NCBI RefSeq assembly: GCF_000278275.1
Contig: NZ_JH725147.1
Location: 494,388 to 558,387 of the forward strand
Reading direction: 5' to 3'
From: Bartonella tamiae Th239
GTDB lineage: Bacteria > Pseudomonadota > Alphaproteobacteria > Rhizobiales > Rhizobiaceae
Length of the DNA: 64,000 nucleotides
The notes under the pieces are model-generated. The model did not search any database, was not told the DNA's origin, and was given only the letters and a program-made list of their open reading frames with translations. A program made the translations under genes and the position numbers. Positions 48,109 to 57,141 of this stretch are shown here, one piece after another; position 1 is the stretch's first letter, and each line of letters opens with the position of its first letter.

Positions 48109-49497
48109 CTATATTTTTGAAAAAAAATCGGCAATCTTAAGTGCAAGCTTTTGTGCAACATCATGTTTGCTCATTTCAGGCCAATCTTCAATTGTTTCAT
48201 GGCTGATTAGATGAATGGTATTATTGTCTCCCCCCATAACACTTTGGCCTTTTTTAGAAAAAGAGACATCATTGGCTACAATGAAATCTGCTCCTTTTGT
48301 TTTTAGTTTTTTTTGTCCGTTTTTCAAAACATCATCAGTCTCAGCGGCAAATCCAACAACAAGTTTTGGTCGGTTTTCGGCATGACCGATTGTTGATAAA
48401 ATATCGGGATTTTCTACCATTTTAAAGGCTGGCGCGTGTTTATTTTTTTTCAGTTTTTTAGAAATTTGATGATCACTACGCCAATCAGCAACTGCTGCAA
48501 CGAAAATTGCGCCATCTGCAGGTAATGCTTCTTGCACAGCTTTTAACATATCATTAGCGGTTTCAACATGAATTGTGGTTACGCCTTTGGGGTCTTCTAG
48601 GTGGACAGGTCCTGAAATCAGTGTCACCTTGGCACCTAATTGATTAAGTTGAGTTGCGATCGCATGTCCTTGCTTGCCTGATGAGCGATTAGCAAAATAA
48701 CGGATAGGATCAATAGGTTCATGCGTTGGACCAGATGTTACTATAAAATGGTGATTTGAAAGCAATTTTTTTTTGTTAGAAAAAAAATGTTCTATATGGG
48801 CAACCAGTGTTAAAGGTTCACTCATTCGGCCGCGTCCATTTTCACCTTTTTCAGCCATTTCACCACTTTCAGGACCTATAAAATGTACGCCATCTTTGTG
48901 CAGTATTTCGACATTGCGTTTGGTTGCAGGATGTGCCCACATGGAAGGGTTCATAGCTGGTGCTAAAATTATAGGACAAGTTGCGGCTAAAAGCACAGCA
49001 CCTGCAAGATCATCAGCAATACCATTGGCCATCTTTGCGAGGCGATCTGCGGTTGCTGGTGCAACAATAATCGCATCGGCCATGCGTGCCAGCCGAATAT
49101 GTCCAACATCATGTTCATCCTTATGTGAAAATAAATCGGTATAAACAGATGTGGCTGATAATGTACTTGCACTAAGGGGTGTCACGAAATGCTGAGCTGC
49201 CTGTGTCATAATGATATGAACTGTCGCACCGCGCTCTTTAAGACGTCGAATAAGATCAAGTGTCTTATAAGCAGCAATGCCACCGCCAATAATAAGGAGA
49301 ATATTTTGTGATTGCAATGATTGCACATCATACGACAAATCATTTATGAAAACTGTTGGGTCGTCTTCATTGATGGTATCTCTTTTGCTTAAGATTTGTC
49401 GAACTTCTTCTTCCATAGAATGCCCGTTTTGAGCGGCTTGAAGTCTTAATTTTTCTTTGATTTCAGGGTTAAGATTACGAATCGTTATGCTGGCCAT
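48109..49497 (-). CDS. coaBC: CoaBC with an N-terminal FitA-type ribbon-helix-helix domain
   Basis: The bifunctional flavoprotein couples 4'-phosphopantothenate with cysteine (CoaB) and decarboxylates the product (CoaC) in coenzyme A synthesis. CoaC occupies ~63-235: NILLIIGGGIAAYKTLDL, the catalytic His in DVGHIRLARMAD, PAMNPSMW. The Cys-containing loop of Escherichia coli CoaC is here SGEMAEKGENGRGRM, with no Cys. CoaB occupies ~245-460: VTSGPTHEPIDPIRYFANRSSGKQGHAIA-type start, KLKK, ENPDILSTIG. In front lies a domain of about 40 residues, MASITIRNLNPEIKEKLRLQ and NGHSMEEEVRQILSK, which is the classic FitA/Arc ribbon-helix-helix fold of VapB/FitA antitoxins. GGAAATCAAG precedes the ATG, and no ATG lies between the two parts, so one 462-residue polypeptide is expected. 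No PIN toxin gene is nearby. Confidence 0.93.
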   Translation of the reverse strand: MASITIRNLNPEIKEKLRLQAAQNGHSMEEEVRQILSKRDTINEDDPTVFINDLSYDVQSLQSQNILLIIGGGIAAYKTLDLIRRLKERGATVHIIMTQAAQHFVTPLSASTLSATSVYTDLFSHKDEHDVGHIRLARMADAIIVAPATADRLAKMANGIADDLAGAVLLAATCPIILAPAMNPSMWAHPATKRNVEILHKDGVHFIGPESGEMAEKGENGRGRMSEPLTLVAHIEHFFSNKKKLLSNHHFIVTSGPTHEPIDPIRYFANRSSGKQGHAIATQLNQLGAKVTLISGPVHLEDPKGVTTIHVETANDMLKAVQEALPADGAIFVAAVADWRSDHQISKKLKKNKHAPAFKMVENPDILSTIGHAENRPKLVVGFAAETDDVLKNGQKKLKTKGADFIVANDVSFSKKGQSVMGGDNNTIHLISHETIEDWPEMSKHDVAQKLALKIADFFSKI

Positions 49498-49546
49498 CTT
49501 GATTTCCTATTGCGATCAATGCAATCATTTTAACAGAAAAACATTC

Positions 49547-51124
49547 TTATAAAAAACGAAATGTTATGATGACTAAGCAAATCGCAATAATGATCAAAGC
49601 ATAACGTCCAAATTTGTTATTTTTTGCGTGCGCATTTGCTAGTTTTTTAACTGTGGCATCTCCAAGAATAAGACCTTCCTGCGCCATTTGATCCATGCTC
49701 TTTTGTATACGCTGAAAACTTTCTGTGAGTTCAGGTGTTTTGCGCGCCAATGTTAAGAGAGATTGGGCACTTTCGTTTAGATCTTTTAAAATACCAACGG
49801 GACCCATATTTTTGGCTATCCATTCCTTAACGACAGGTTCAGAAGCTTGCCACATATTAAAATGTGGATTGAGTGAACGGGCGACACCCTCAACGACAAC
49901 CATGGTTTTTTGCAAAAGCAAAAGCTCTGGACGTGTTTCCATATCAAAAAGTTCTGTTACTTCAAATAACAGCGTCAGCAGTTTTGCCATAGAAATAGTT
50001 TCAGCAGATTGTCCATGTATTGGTTCACCAATAGCGCGATTGGCTTGAGCAAAACTTTCAATATCATGATGATGCGGCACATAACCAGCTTCAAAATGCA
50101 CACGGGCAACACGCATATAATCGCGGGTTATAAACCCATAAAGAATTTCAGCTAAAAAATATTTTTCTTTTTTCCCAAGCCGTCCCGTAATTCCAAGATC
50201 GACTGCAACAATACACCCGTCGTGATCAACAAATAAATTTCCAGGATGCATGTCTGCATGAAAAAAACCATCACGTAAACTATGGCGTAAAAATGATTGC
50301 ATCAACGTAACAGCAAGTGCATTTAAATCAAAACCTTGAGCTTTAAGGGCATCAATGTCTGACATTTTTGTGCCCTCTATCCATTCCATGGTTAAAACGT
50401 CGCGTCCCGTTCTTTCCCAATCAACGATTGGAACACGAAACCCCGGATCTTGAGCAGAATTTTCACCCAATTCGGAAAGTGCGGCAGCTTCTAGGCGTAA
50501 ATCCATCTCAATTTTTGTGGATTGGGCCAACATATCGACAACATCAACGGGATGAAGGCGGCGACTTGCAGGCACGTAGCGCTCTTGTATCTGAGCAACC
50601 ATATAAAAACTTTGCAAATCTTTTGAAAATCGCACACGCACCCCAGGTCGAATAACTTTGACAGCAACATTGCGCAATGTACCATCTGGATTTTTAATGA
50701 TTGCAGGATGGACCTGTGCCATGGAGGCGGCAGCTATGGCAGGTTTAAATTCAACAAAAATATCGTCAATTTTGCGCCCCAATGAACCTTCTATTTGTGC
50801 TACAGCCAATTCATGAGGGAAGGTATAAACACGGTCTTGTAGTTGAGCCAGATCTTTTGCAACTTCAGATCCTACAATATCAGGGCGTGTTGCCAAAAAT
50901 TGACCAAGCTTAATATAAGATGGCCCGAGTTTATTCATAGCGCGCGACATATTTTCAGATCGCTTCACATTTTTGGCTTTTGGGCGCGCAATCCATTTTG
51001 CTATTTTATGCGCAAGTGCAGGAGGACCTTGCAATCCATCACTTGGCAAAGCGCTTAAAACACCCTCACGTGCTAAAATCCAGCCAGCGCGCATTAAACG
51101 CAATGTCGCAGTTATTTTTCCCAT
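49547..51124 (-). CDS. ubiB: UbiB-family ubiquinone-biosynthesis protein
   Basis: This atypical protein-kinase-like ATPase is needed for ubiquinone synthesis. The 525 residues contain the family KxGQ motif (GPSYIKLGQFLATRPDIVG), an A-rich nucleotide loop (AAASMAQVH), the Lys (VAVKVIRPGV), HADMHPGNLF and VDLGITGRL in place of the usual HRD and DFG. A single membrane helix closes the C-terminus (YALIIIAICLVIITF). Its ATG directly follows the ubiE stop (TGA then ATG), so the two are one operon. Confidence 0.95.
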   Translation of the reverse strand: MGKITATLRLMRAGWILAREGVLSALPSDGLQGPPALAHKIAKWIARPKAKNVKRSENMSRAMNKLGPSYIKLGQFLATRPDIVGSEVAKDLAQLQDRVYTFPHELAVAQIEGSLGRKIDDIFVEFKPAIAAASMAQVHPAIIKNPDGTLRNVAVKVIRPGVRVRFSKDLQSFYMVAQIQERYVPASRRLHPVDVVDMLAQSTKIEMDLRLEAAALSELGENSAQDPGFRVPIVDWERTGRDVLTMEWIEGTKMSDIDALKAQGFDLNALAVTLMQSFLRHSLRDGFFHADMHPGNLFVDHDGCIVAVDLGITGRLGKKEKYFLAEILYGFITRDYMRVARVHFEAGYVPHHHDIESFAQANRAIGEPIHGQSAETISMAKLLTLLFEVTELFDMETRPELLLLQKTMVVVEGVARSLNPHFNMWQASEPVVKEWIAKNMGPVGILKDLNESAQSLLTLARKTPELTESFQRIQKSMDQMAQEGLILGDATVKKLANAHAKNNKFGRYALIIIAICLVIITFRFL

Positions 51125-51907
51125 TCAAATTTTCCAAGCTGAATGTATGGCAGCAATTCCACCATTGAGATTACGATAAGAAACATGCGAAAATCCTGCT
51201 TTGCTTATCATTGCTGCAAAGTCCGTTTGTTTAGGAAATTTACGAATGGATTCAACAAGATATTTGTAAGAATCTGCATCCCCTGCAATCATTTGGCCCA
51301 CACGCGGAATGCCATGAAATGACCATAAGTCATAAATCTTATCAAGAATTGGCATTTCGACTTCAGAAAATTCCAAACACATGAAACGGCCACCCGGTTT
51401 TAAAACCCGAAAAGCTTCAGATAAAGCTTGATCAATATGAGGAACATTACGAATTCCAAATGCAATTGTATAGGCATCAAAACTGTCTTCATCAAAAGGT
51501 AAATTTTCCGCATTGGCTTCAATAAAATCAATAAAAGAAGAAAGCCCTTTTTTTTGCGCGCGCTCAGTTCCAACTTCAAGCATGGAGCTGTTAATATCAA
51601 GCACTGTCGCATGTGCCTGACGGTTTGATGCTTCAACAATACGAAAAGCAATATCACCCGTTCCGCCCGCAACATCGAGCACATTCCAGTTTTTGGTTTT
51701 GGATGGCGATAGCCAAGATACAAAAGCATCTTTCCATAAACGATGCATGCCGATAGACATAACATCGTTCATAATATCGTATTTTTTTGCAACAGAATGA
51801 AAGACATCATTGACCATGGTTTGTTTCTGATTTTCTGCAACTGTTTGAAAACCAAAAGATTTTTCCATGCCACCTTGTGTGCCTACGCGTTTTGTTTCGA
51901 AACTCAT
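51125..51907 (-). CDS. ubiE: ubiquinone/menaquinone C-methyltransferase UbiE
   Basis: The SAM-dependent methyltransferase carries out the C-methylation in ubiquinone synthesis. Motif I is [17 protein letters not shown], with the family signatures [18 protein letters not shown] and [15 protein letters not shown]. The start is ATG 51907 with AAAGG seven bases upstream; a GTG five codons upstream is less likely. Length is 260 residues. It is the first gene of a ubiE-ubiB operon. The usual rhizobial neighbour mutM is not found. Confidence 0.96.
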   Translation of the reverse strand: MSFETKRVGTQGGMEKSFGFQTVAENQKQTMVNDVFHSVAKKYDIMNDVMSIGMHRLWKDAFVSWLSPSKTKNWNVLDVAGGTGDIAFRIVEASNRQAHATVLDINSSMLEVGTERAQKKGLSSFIDFIEANAENLPFDEDSFDAYTIAFGIRNVPHIDQALSEAFRVLKPGGRFMCLEFSEVEMPILDKIYDLWSFHGIPRVGQMIAGDADSYKYLVESIRKFPKQTDFAAMISKAGFSHVSYRNLNGGIAAIHSAWKI

Positions 51908-52309
51908 ATTATTGCCTTTCACGTCTTTCTTTACGTTTTATCGCAACTTCTATCTTTAGGGAATGGTTTCTATAAAAATAAGGTGAATAAACTCATGAGA
52001 TGGATATTAGATCATCATATTATCTTTATTTACGGGCTTCATCCATAGATTGATCCATCATTATTTAAAACTATATAAATTTTAAAAATTATTCATTCAA
52101 AATGAAAGAACAGCCAAGTCAAAGAACAGCCAAGTCAAAGAACAGCGATTTCATTGTTACAGTCTTTCTTTGTAAGATTTTATGAGGCATATTTATTGTT
52201 GCGTATTTGAATGCTGGTGCAACATTTTTTTCAAAGAGATGCGTGTTCTTAATCAAGAAATATTTTTGTATGCTGTAAAAATAAATAATCACTAAGAGGA
52301 GATCCTTAC
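51908..52309. other. divergent non-coding stretch with a short tandem repeat
   Basis: The region lies between the divergent ubiE and upp starts. A 16-base unit (AAAGAACAGCCAAGTC) is repeated at 52105-52120 and 52121-52136, with a partial third copy to 52146. No other feature was found. Confidence 0.5.
52105..52146. repeat. 16-base tandem repeat, about 2.6 copies
   Basis: Two exact copies of AAAGAACAGCCAAGTC and ten bases of a third follow each other without spacer. Its function is unknown; it may be a slippage product. Confidence 0.85.
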
Positions 52310-52936
52310 ATGGGTATAACGGTTGTTTCTCATCCCCTTGTTCAACATAAATTGACGATGATGCGTATGAAAGAAACCTCAACAGCCGAATTTCGTCAAT
52401 TGGTACACGAAACGGCTTTTTTGTTAGGTTATGAAGTGACAAGAGATTTAAGTTTAGAAATGGTGCCAATTGAAACACCAATGGAAGACATGGACGCTCC
52501 TATGTTAAAAGGAAAAAAGCTCGTTCTTGCTTCTATTTTACGCGCGGGGGAAGGGCTTCTGTTTGGGATGCTGGATCTGCTCCCTTCTGCGCGCGTTTGT
52601 CATATTGGTCTTTATCGCGACCATGATACTTTGGAAGCTGTTGAATATTATTTTAAAGCGCCAGAAGATCTTCATGAACGTCTTGTTATTGTTGTTGATC
52701 CGATGCTTGCGACAGGCAATTCTGCAATTAAAGCGATTGATCAGCTTAAAAAGCGGGGTGCTAAAAATATACGTTTTGTATGTATCTTAAGCGTTGAAGA
52801 AGGGATTCAGCATCTTCAAAAAAAGCATCCTGATGTTGATATTTATACGGTCGCTATTGATAGAGAATTGAATCACCAAAGTTATATTTTACCAGGTTTA
52901 GGCGATGCGGGTGATCGTATGTTTGGAACAAAGTAA
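52310..52936 (+). CDS. upp: uracil phosphoribosyltransferase
   Basis: Upp converts uracil and PRPP to UMP in pyrimidine salvage. The PRPP-binding motif is [16 protein letters not shown] (~127-142), and the family start [18 protein letters not shown] and the C-terminal [14 protein letters not shown] are intact. Length is 208 residues. AGAGGAGA lies eight bases ahead of the ATG. It is a single gene. Confidence 0.97.
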   Translation: MGITVVSHPLVQHKLTMMRMKETSTAEFRQLVHETAFLLGYEVTRDLSLEMVPIETPMEDMDAPMLKGKKLVLASILRAGEGLLFGMLDLLPSARVCHIGLYRDHDTLEAVEYYFKAPEDLHERLVIVVDPMLATGNSAIKAIDQLKKRGAKNIRFVCILSVEEGIQHLQKKHPDVDIYTVAIDRELNHQSYILPGLGDAGDRMFGTK

Positions 52937-53024
52937 TATTAATGTCTTGAAATCGTGATTTCCATTTATTAGGTGCTTAAAATATTATTTTAAAGACGTT
53001 TTAAAACGAAGAAAAGGCGGCATT

Positions 53025-54056
53025 ATGCGACAGTGGATTTTAAAAGCCAATGCTAGATATCTTGATGATTTGGTGCTTGTTGAAAAAGATGTTCCAGAGC
53101 CAGGTCCAGGATTTGTGCGTATAAAAATGCATGCTGTATCATTGAATTTTCGTGATGTTGTAATTATGAGAAATGATGTTGGTATGGGGGTTAAACGGGA
53201 TACAATACCCCTTTCTGATGGTGTTGGTGTTGTGGATGCAATTGGGCAAAATGTAACCAAATGGCATAAAGGCGAACGTATCGTGACAAATCTTTATGCA
53301 GGCTGGAAAGACGGAGCCATTACTGCACAGTTGGATAGCGGCCTTGGTTCTCAAGATATTGATGGAACTTTAGGCGAATATGTTTTAATCCCGGAAGATC
53401 GTCTTATGAAAGCCCCACGATCACTCTCAGACGAAGAAGCAGCGACATTACCTTGTGCAGGATTAACCGCTTGGTCTGCACTTCACGGCAATCGACCTTA
53501 TCTTTTTACACCACAAAAAAAGCAAAAAATTTTGCTTCTTGGTACAGGGGGGTTGTCGCTTATGGCGATAAATATGGTGAAGGCGATGGGGTGTGATGTT
53601 TATATAACGACTGGTCAAAACGAAAAAATTGATCATCTTTACACAATGGGTGTAAAAGGTGTCTTTAATTATCGAGAAAACTCTCAATGGGGAGAAGCGG
53701 TTTATGATAAGACACAAGGTGGTGTTGATCTTGTGATGAATAATGCAGGACTTGATTCAATTGACCAAGCAGTTGCAGCATTAAAATATGGCGGTGTTAT
53801 GTCTTTAGTAGGGGCAAAAGAACAAGCCAATATAGCACCGAATTTGTTGGCAATCATTCGAAAGAATATTACAATTTTTAGTGTTTTGACGGGTAGTCAA
53901 GCCGCTTATCAGGATTATATTCAATTTATTGATGATCATAATGTTAGATCGCCTATCGCAACTGTTCTTGAATTTGAAAAAGCTCGTGAAGCTTATGAAC
54001 ATGTCATAAATGCAGATCTTTTAGGAAAAGTCGTTCTTCGTATAGCACATGTATAA
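53025..54056 (+). CDS. zinc-free NAD(P)-dependent medium-chain alcohol dehydrogenase/quinone oxidoreductase
   Basis: The 343-residue MDR-superfamily protein has the GroES-like fold (FVRIKMHAVSLNFRDVVIMR) and a Rossmann fold with the glycine motif LLGTGGLSLMAINMVKAMG. The structural zinc Cys cluster is absent and LNFRD replaces the catalytic zinc ligand, so it belongs with the crotonyl-CoA reductase/quinone-oxidoreductase-like enzymes. The substrate is unknown. It lies 88 bases after upp on the same strand. Confidence 0.85.
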   Translation: MRQWILKANARYLDDLVLVEKDVPEPGPGFVRIKMHAVSLNFRDVVIMRNDVGMGVKRDTIPLSDGVGVVDAIGQNVTKWHKGERIVTNLYAGWKDGAITAQLDSGLGSQDIDGTLGEYVLIPEDRLMKAPRSLSDEEAATLPCAGLTAWSALHGNRPYLFTPQKKQKILLLGTGGLSLMAINMVKAMGCDVYITTGQNEKIDHLYTMGVKGVFNYRENSQWGEAVYDKTQGGVDLVMNNAGLDSIDQAVAALKYGGVMSLVGAKEQANIAPNLLAIIRKNITIFSVLTGSQAAYQDYIQFIDDHNVRSPIATVLEFEKAREAYEHVINADLLGKVVLRIAHV

Positions 54057-54118
54057 TCGCTTATGACTGCGAAGTGATAATTAAAATATCTAAAAATTAA
54101 TAGAACTCTCTTGTAAAG

Positions 54119-54138
54119 AAGATAAAGGATATCTTTTT
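54119..54138 (+). terminator. weak hairpin terminator
   Basis: AAGATA and TATCTT pair around AAGGA, followed by three T. It lies 60 bases after the dehydrogenase gene. The stem is short and AT-only, so confidence is modest. Confidence 0.35.
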
Positions 54139-54155
54139 AAGATAGTGTGCTGGCT

Positions 54156-55478
54156 TTAAGGCTTTATAGGTTGAAAAATAACACGTAAGCCACCAAGAGG
54201 GCTTTCGTCCAAAATTAAATGCCAACCATATGGTTTTAAGACACTGCTTGCAATAGAAAGTCCTAATCCAGTTGAGGAAGAGCGTTCATCAAATCGAATG
54301 CCGCGTTCAACAGCGTTTTTACGTTGTTGTGCTGTCATACCTGCCCCATCATCATCAATGATGAGGTGACAGTGATCATCAGTACTGATGATCACTGTTT
54401 TTGTGGCGTGGCGGGCGGCATTTTCTAAAATCGGTCCGAGAGCTTCTGCCATATCCGACATATCTAGTGGTAAATATGTCTGTGGTGTGATGTTGATTTG
54501 CCATTTCAAAACCTCACCATAAGCGGTGTTGGATAAAACACGAACCAATTGACACGTTAATGTATCAATATCACAAGAAACGGGACCTTTTTGTACAGAA
54601 ACTTCGGCACGGCTGCGTGTTAATTCACGATCAATTTGGCGTTGTAGCCCAATGCTTAATTCGCGTAGATGCTGTGAAGCAACGTCATGACCTTCATCGT
54701 AAAGCTTTTGCGAAAGATTACGTAAGGCCGCTAAGGGAGATTTTAAGCCATGTGCAAGATCTGCCGCACGGTTTTTCGCCTCTTCAATAGATTGAGCGCG
54801 TGAATCCATAAGATGATTGATGGTTTGCGTTAGTGGTAATACCTCATTGGCAAAATTGTTATCCATGCGTTGAGAAGGCGTATTCATAAGTTTTTCAACC
54901 GCACTTCTTAATCCGCGCAACGGTAAAAGTCCCAGTTCAATTTGCAACCAGATGAGTAAAATTAGAACCGTGCCTAAAAGTAGAAGATAAAATGCTAAAT
55001 CACTGGCAAATTCATCTCGTGCCTTATGGATAAACGCTGTATCAATGGCGACCTCAATACGCACACGCCGTGCCATATCCGTTGATGAAAGCATTAAACT
55101 GCGGGAAAGAATAAAATAATGATTAAGGCGCTTTGCGTGTTGACTGTCGCGCGTTTGCGGTAAATCTCCATCCCACAAAGAGCGTGAGCGAATATCTCCA
55201 CCGTGTTCTAGATCACTCACACGCCAATAATATCCACTTAATGGCACATCAAATTGTGGGCTAAGACTTGAAGTGGATAAGTGGAGCTGATTGTCATGAC
55301 CGACAATAAGACCAGCGGCAATGGCATTGAAGTGTAGATTCAATTCTTCAGAAAAGCGCCGCTCAATATGGCGTTCAAAAAGAAAAGTAAACCCAAAAAA
55401 AGAAATACCCATAGCCAGAATGATGGCTAAGGCGCCGAGCCCAAGTTGGCGTATGCGTAGTGAACGTGAGAGTGTCAT
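54156..55478 (-). CDS. feuQ: sensor histidine kinase, FeuQ/PhoQ-like
   Basis: The 440-residue membrane kinase has two helices (~13-33 and ~160-180) bracketing a periplasmic domain of about 125 residues, a HAMP-like linker, the dimerisation motif with His243 (AADLAHGLKSPLAALR) and an HATPase domain (ENAARHAT, DDDGAGM, SSTGLGLSIASSVL). The DLAHGLKSPLAAL form is typical of PhoQ/FeuQ kinases. In rhizobia FeuQ/FeuP respond to osmotic conditions and control cyclic glucan export. It follows feuP by 16 bases in a PepSY-feuP-feuQ operon. Confidence 0.85.
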   Translation of the reverse strand: MTLSRSLRIRQLGLGALAIILAMGISFFGFTFLFERHIERRFSEELNLHFNAIAAGLIVGHDNQLHLSTSSLSPQFDVPLSGYYWRVSDLEHGGDIRSRSLWDGDLPQTRDSQHAKRLNHYFILSRSLMLSSTDMARRVRIEVAIDTAFIHKARDEFASDLAFYLLLLGTVLILLIWLQIELGLLPLRGLRSAVEKLMNTPSQRMDNNFANEVLPLTQTINHLMDSRAQSIEEAKNRAADLAHGLKSPLAALRNLSQKLYDEGHDVASQHLRELSIGLQRQIDRELTRSRAEVSVQKGPVSCDIDTLTCQLVRVLSNTAYGEVLKWQINITPQTYLPLDMSDMAEALGPILENAARHATKTVIISTDDHCHLIIDDDGAGMTAQQRKNAVERGIRFDERSSSTGLGLSIASSVLKPYGWHLILDESPLGGLRVIFQPIKP

Positions 55479-55494
55479 TGGCTAACGCAAACGC

Positions 55495-56157
55495 TCATAC
55501 ATCACCACAAAAACGATAGCCAAAGCCGCGCCGTGTTTCAATTGTTTGACTCCCTAATTTTCGCCGCACCCGACCAATCAGTGCTTCAAGTGCATTGGGG
55601 TCACGTGCATCAGTATCTCCATAAATATGTTCGGCAAGTTCGCTAGCTTGGACAATGCGTTCGTGATGAAGTGCTAAAAAATGCACAAGACGATATTCTA
55701 AGGCTGTGAGATCAATGACTTTACCTTTTTGGGTTAGGCGCATTAATCGCGTGTCAATGTGTATATCACCTATGATTAAGTTCGGGTCTGCTTGTCCAGC
55801 GCTTCGCCTAATGAGCGCACGTAAACGCGCGATAAGTTCTATCATTTCAAAAGGTTTTGCTAGATAATCATCACCTCCTGAATCTATACCTTCTACTCGT
55901 TCCATCCATGTTCCGCGGGCTGATAATATAATAACAGGCGCGTGCATTTTGGCTTTGCGCCATAATTTTAAAACACTTAAACCATCTTTTATCGGCAAGC
56001 CTAGATCAAGAACAATGCCATCGTAATTTTCTGTATCACCCATAAACCATGCTGTTTCACCGTCACTTGCTTCATCAACGTTAAAACCAGCTTGTGTTAA
56101 TGCATCGACCAAATCACCACGCAAACGCGCATCATCTTCAACAACAAGAACTCTCAA
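55495..56157 (-). CDS. feuP: response regulator, FeuP/PhoP-like
   Basis: This OmpR-type regulator of 220 residues has a receiver domain with phospho-acceptor Asp51 (YDGIVLDLGLP) and a C-terminal winged helix (ALEALIGRVRRKLGSQTIETRRGFGYRF). It starts with TTG at 56157, overlapping the TGA of the PepSY gene (TTGA), which implies translational coupling. The partner kinase is FeuQ, directly downstream. Confidence 0.9.
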   Translation of the reverse strand: MRVLVVEDDARLRGDLVDALTQAGFNVDEASDGETAWFMGDTENYDGIVLDLGLPIKDGLSVLKLWRKAKMHAPVIILSARGTWMERVEGIDSGGDDYLAKPFEMIELIARLRALIRRSAGQADPNLIIGDIHIDTRLMRLTQKGKVIDLTALEYRLVHFLALHHERIVQASELAEHIYGDTDARDPNALEALIGRVRRKLGSQTIETRRGFGYRFCGDV

Positions 56158-56474
56158 TCATCCACCTCAATATCTAAGATATTACCTGTTTTAGCGTCTA
56201 TTTCCACTTCTCGGATAACACCTTTTGCATCAATGACTTTCAATTCATAAATATAAAAACCGTCATCACGGTCAAATTCAACTTTAATAACATTACTGCC
56301 TGGCAGAACATCGTCTATGATTTCAAGCATATCTTTTAAAGGGCGAATTTCACCACGTGCCAAGGCTGCACGTGCAGCATCTTGGTCATCATCTGCCACA
56401 GCAAACGATACTAAGGCTGAAGATAAGCCAAGGGAAAGTGTTGAAAAAACTATTATCTGTAACCATCTCATCAT
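56154..56474 (-). CDS. secreted PepSY-domain protein, first gene of the feu operon
   Basis: The protein has a signal peptide (IIVFSTLSLGLSSALVSFAVA) and one PepSY domain (GSNVIKVEFDRDDGFYIYELKVIDAKGVIREVEID, in two blocks). PepSY proteins usually sit in the periplasm and are thought to modulate proteases or sensors. The start is the ATG at 56474; the frame extends 34 codons upstream without support. Overlap with feuP by four bases suggests it belongs to the same signalling unit, perhaps as a periplasmic accessory of FeuQ (inference). Confidence 0.82.
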   Translation of the reverse strand: MMRWLQIIVFSTLSLGLSSALVSFAVADDDQDAARAALARGEIRPLKDMLEIIDDVLPGSNVIKVEFDRDDGFYIYELKVIDAKGVIREVEIDAKTGNILDIEVDD

Positions 56475-56640
56475 CGTGTCAGTATGCCTTATCGAAACTG
56501 ATAGAATGCTGACAGAAAATGTAAGGATAGTATCAGCTTTATTATTGTAAATGATGAAAGACGATCTGAAAAGCACGTTGTGTTTTAAATCGACGGTCTA
56601 AAAAAAATAGTAACGTTCGTTTTTGAAAAAGGAGATAGAT

Positions 56641-56919
56641 ATGTCTTTTAAAAATATGCGCATGATTGTACTTGCTTCTGCGTTAACGGCGACAGCAATG
56701 AGCGGTCTTGCAGCAACAAGCTACGCACAAAATGCACCAGATGCTCGAATTAGTTGGTCGCAATTGACCACGCAATTAGAACAAAACAATTATAAAATTC
56801 GTGAATTGGACGAAAAATATTATGGTTGGAAAGCTGAAGTGTATGATAAAGACCATCGACGCCTTGAATTGCGTATTGATAAACAAGGCAACATTATTCG
56901 ACAGGAATTTGATGACTAA
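56641..56919 (+). CDS. second small PepSY-like secreted protein
   Basis: The 92-residue protein has a signal peptide ending at SYAQN and a PepSY-like domain (LTTQLEQNNYKIRELDEKYYGWKAEVYDKDHRRLELRID-type, two blocks, ending KQGNIIRQEFDD). It is divergent from the PepSY-feuP-feuQ operon, 166 bases away, and may be a target of FeuP. The ATG at 56641 has AAGGAG six bases upstream; an in-frame TTG further up is not needed. A strong terminator follows. Confidence 0.8.
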   Translation: MSFKNMRMIVLASALTATAMSGLAATSYAQNAPDARISWSQLTTQLEQNNYKIRELDEKYYGWKAEVYDKDHRRLELRIDKQGNIIRQEFDD

Positions 56920-56980
56920 TTTTTAATCAAAGTGAATAACACTCTTTCAATAAGCCCTATGCTGGGTATTTAATTCTTTT

Positions 56981-57024
56981 ATTTAGGCACTTTCTTTTAA
57001 AATAAGAAGGTGCCTAAATTTATT
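56981..57024 (+). terminator. strong Rho-independent terminator
   Basis: ATTTAGGCACTTTCTT (56981-56996) pairs along 16 positions, one of them G-T, with AAGAAGGTGCCTAAAT (57004-57019), around a seven-base loop and followed by TTATT. It ends the second PepSY gene. Confidence 0.85.
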
Positions 57025-57141
57025 CTCAATAGAGTATTTTTGAAATGTATAAAAAAGATACAATAATAAATTTGATTTTGAATTATAGCGATGTTTTTAC
57101 TGTCTTTTTTTGAAAATAATAAAACAATAATGCGATTTTCA

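Noticed and set aside
48109..49497. A complete FitAB or VapBC toxin-antitoxin pair at coaBC
   Set aside because: No PIN-domain or other toxin frame is found on either strand next to the gene; only the antitoxin-like domain is present.
52119..52481. 120-codon minus-strand frame opposite upp
   Set aside because: It is antisense to the well-supported upp gene, has no ribosome-binding site and no recognisable product.
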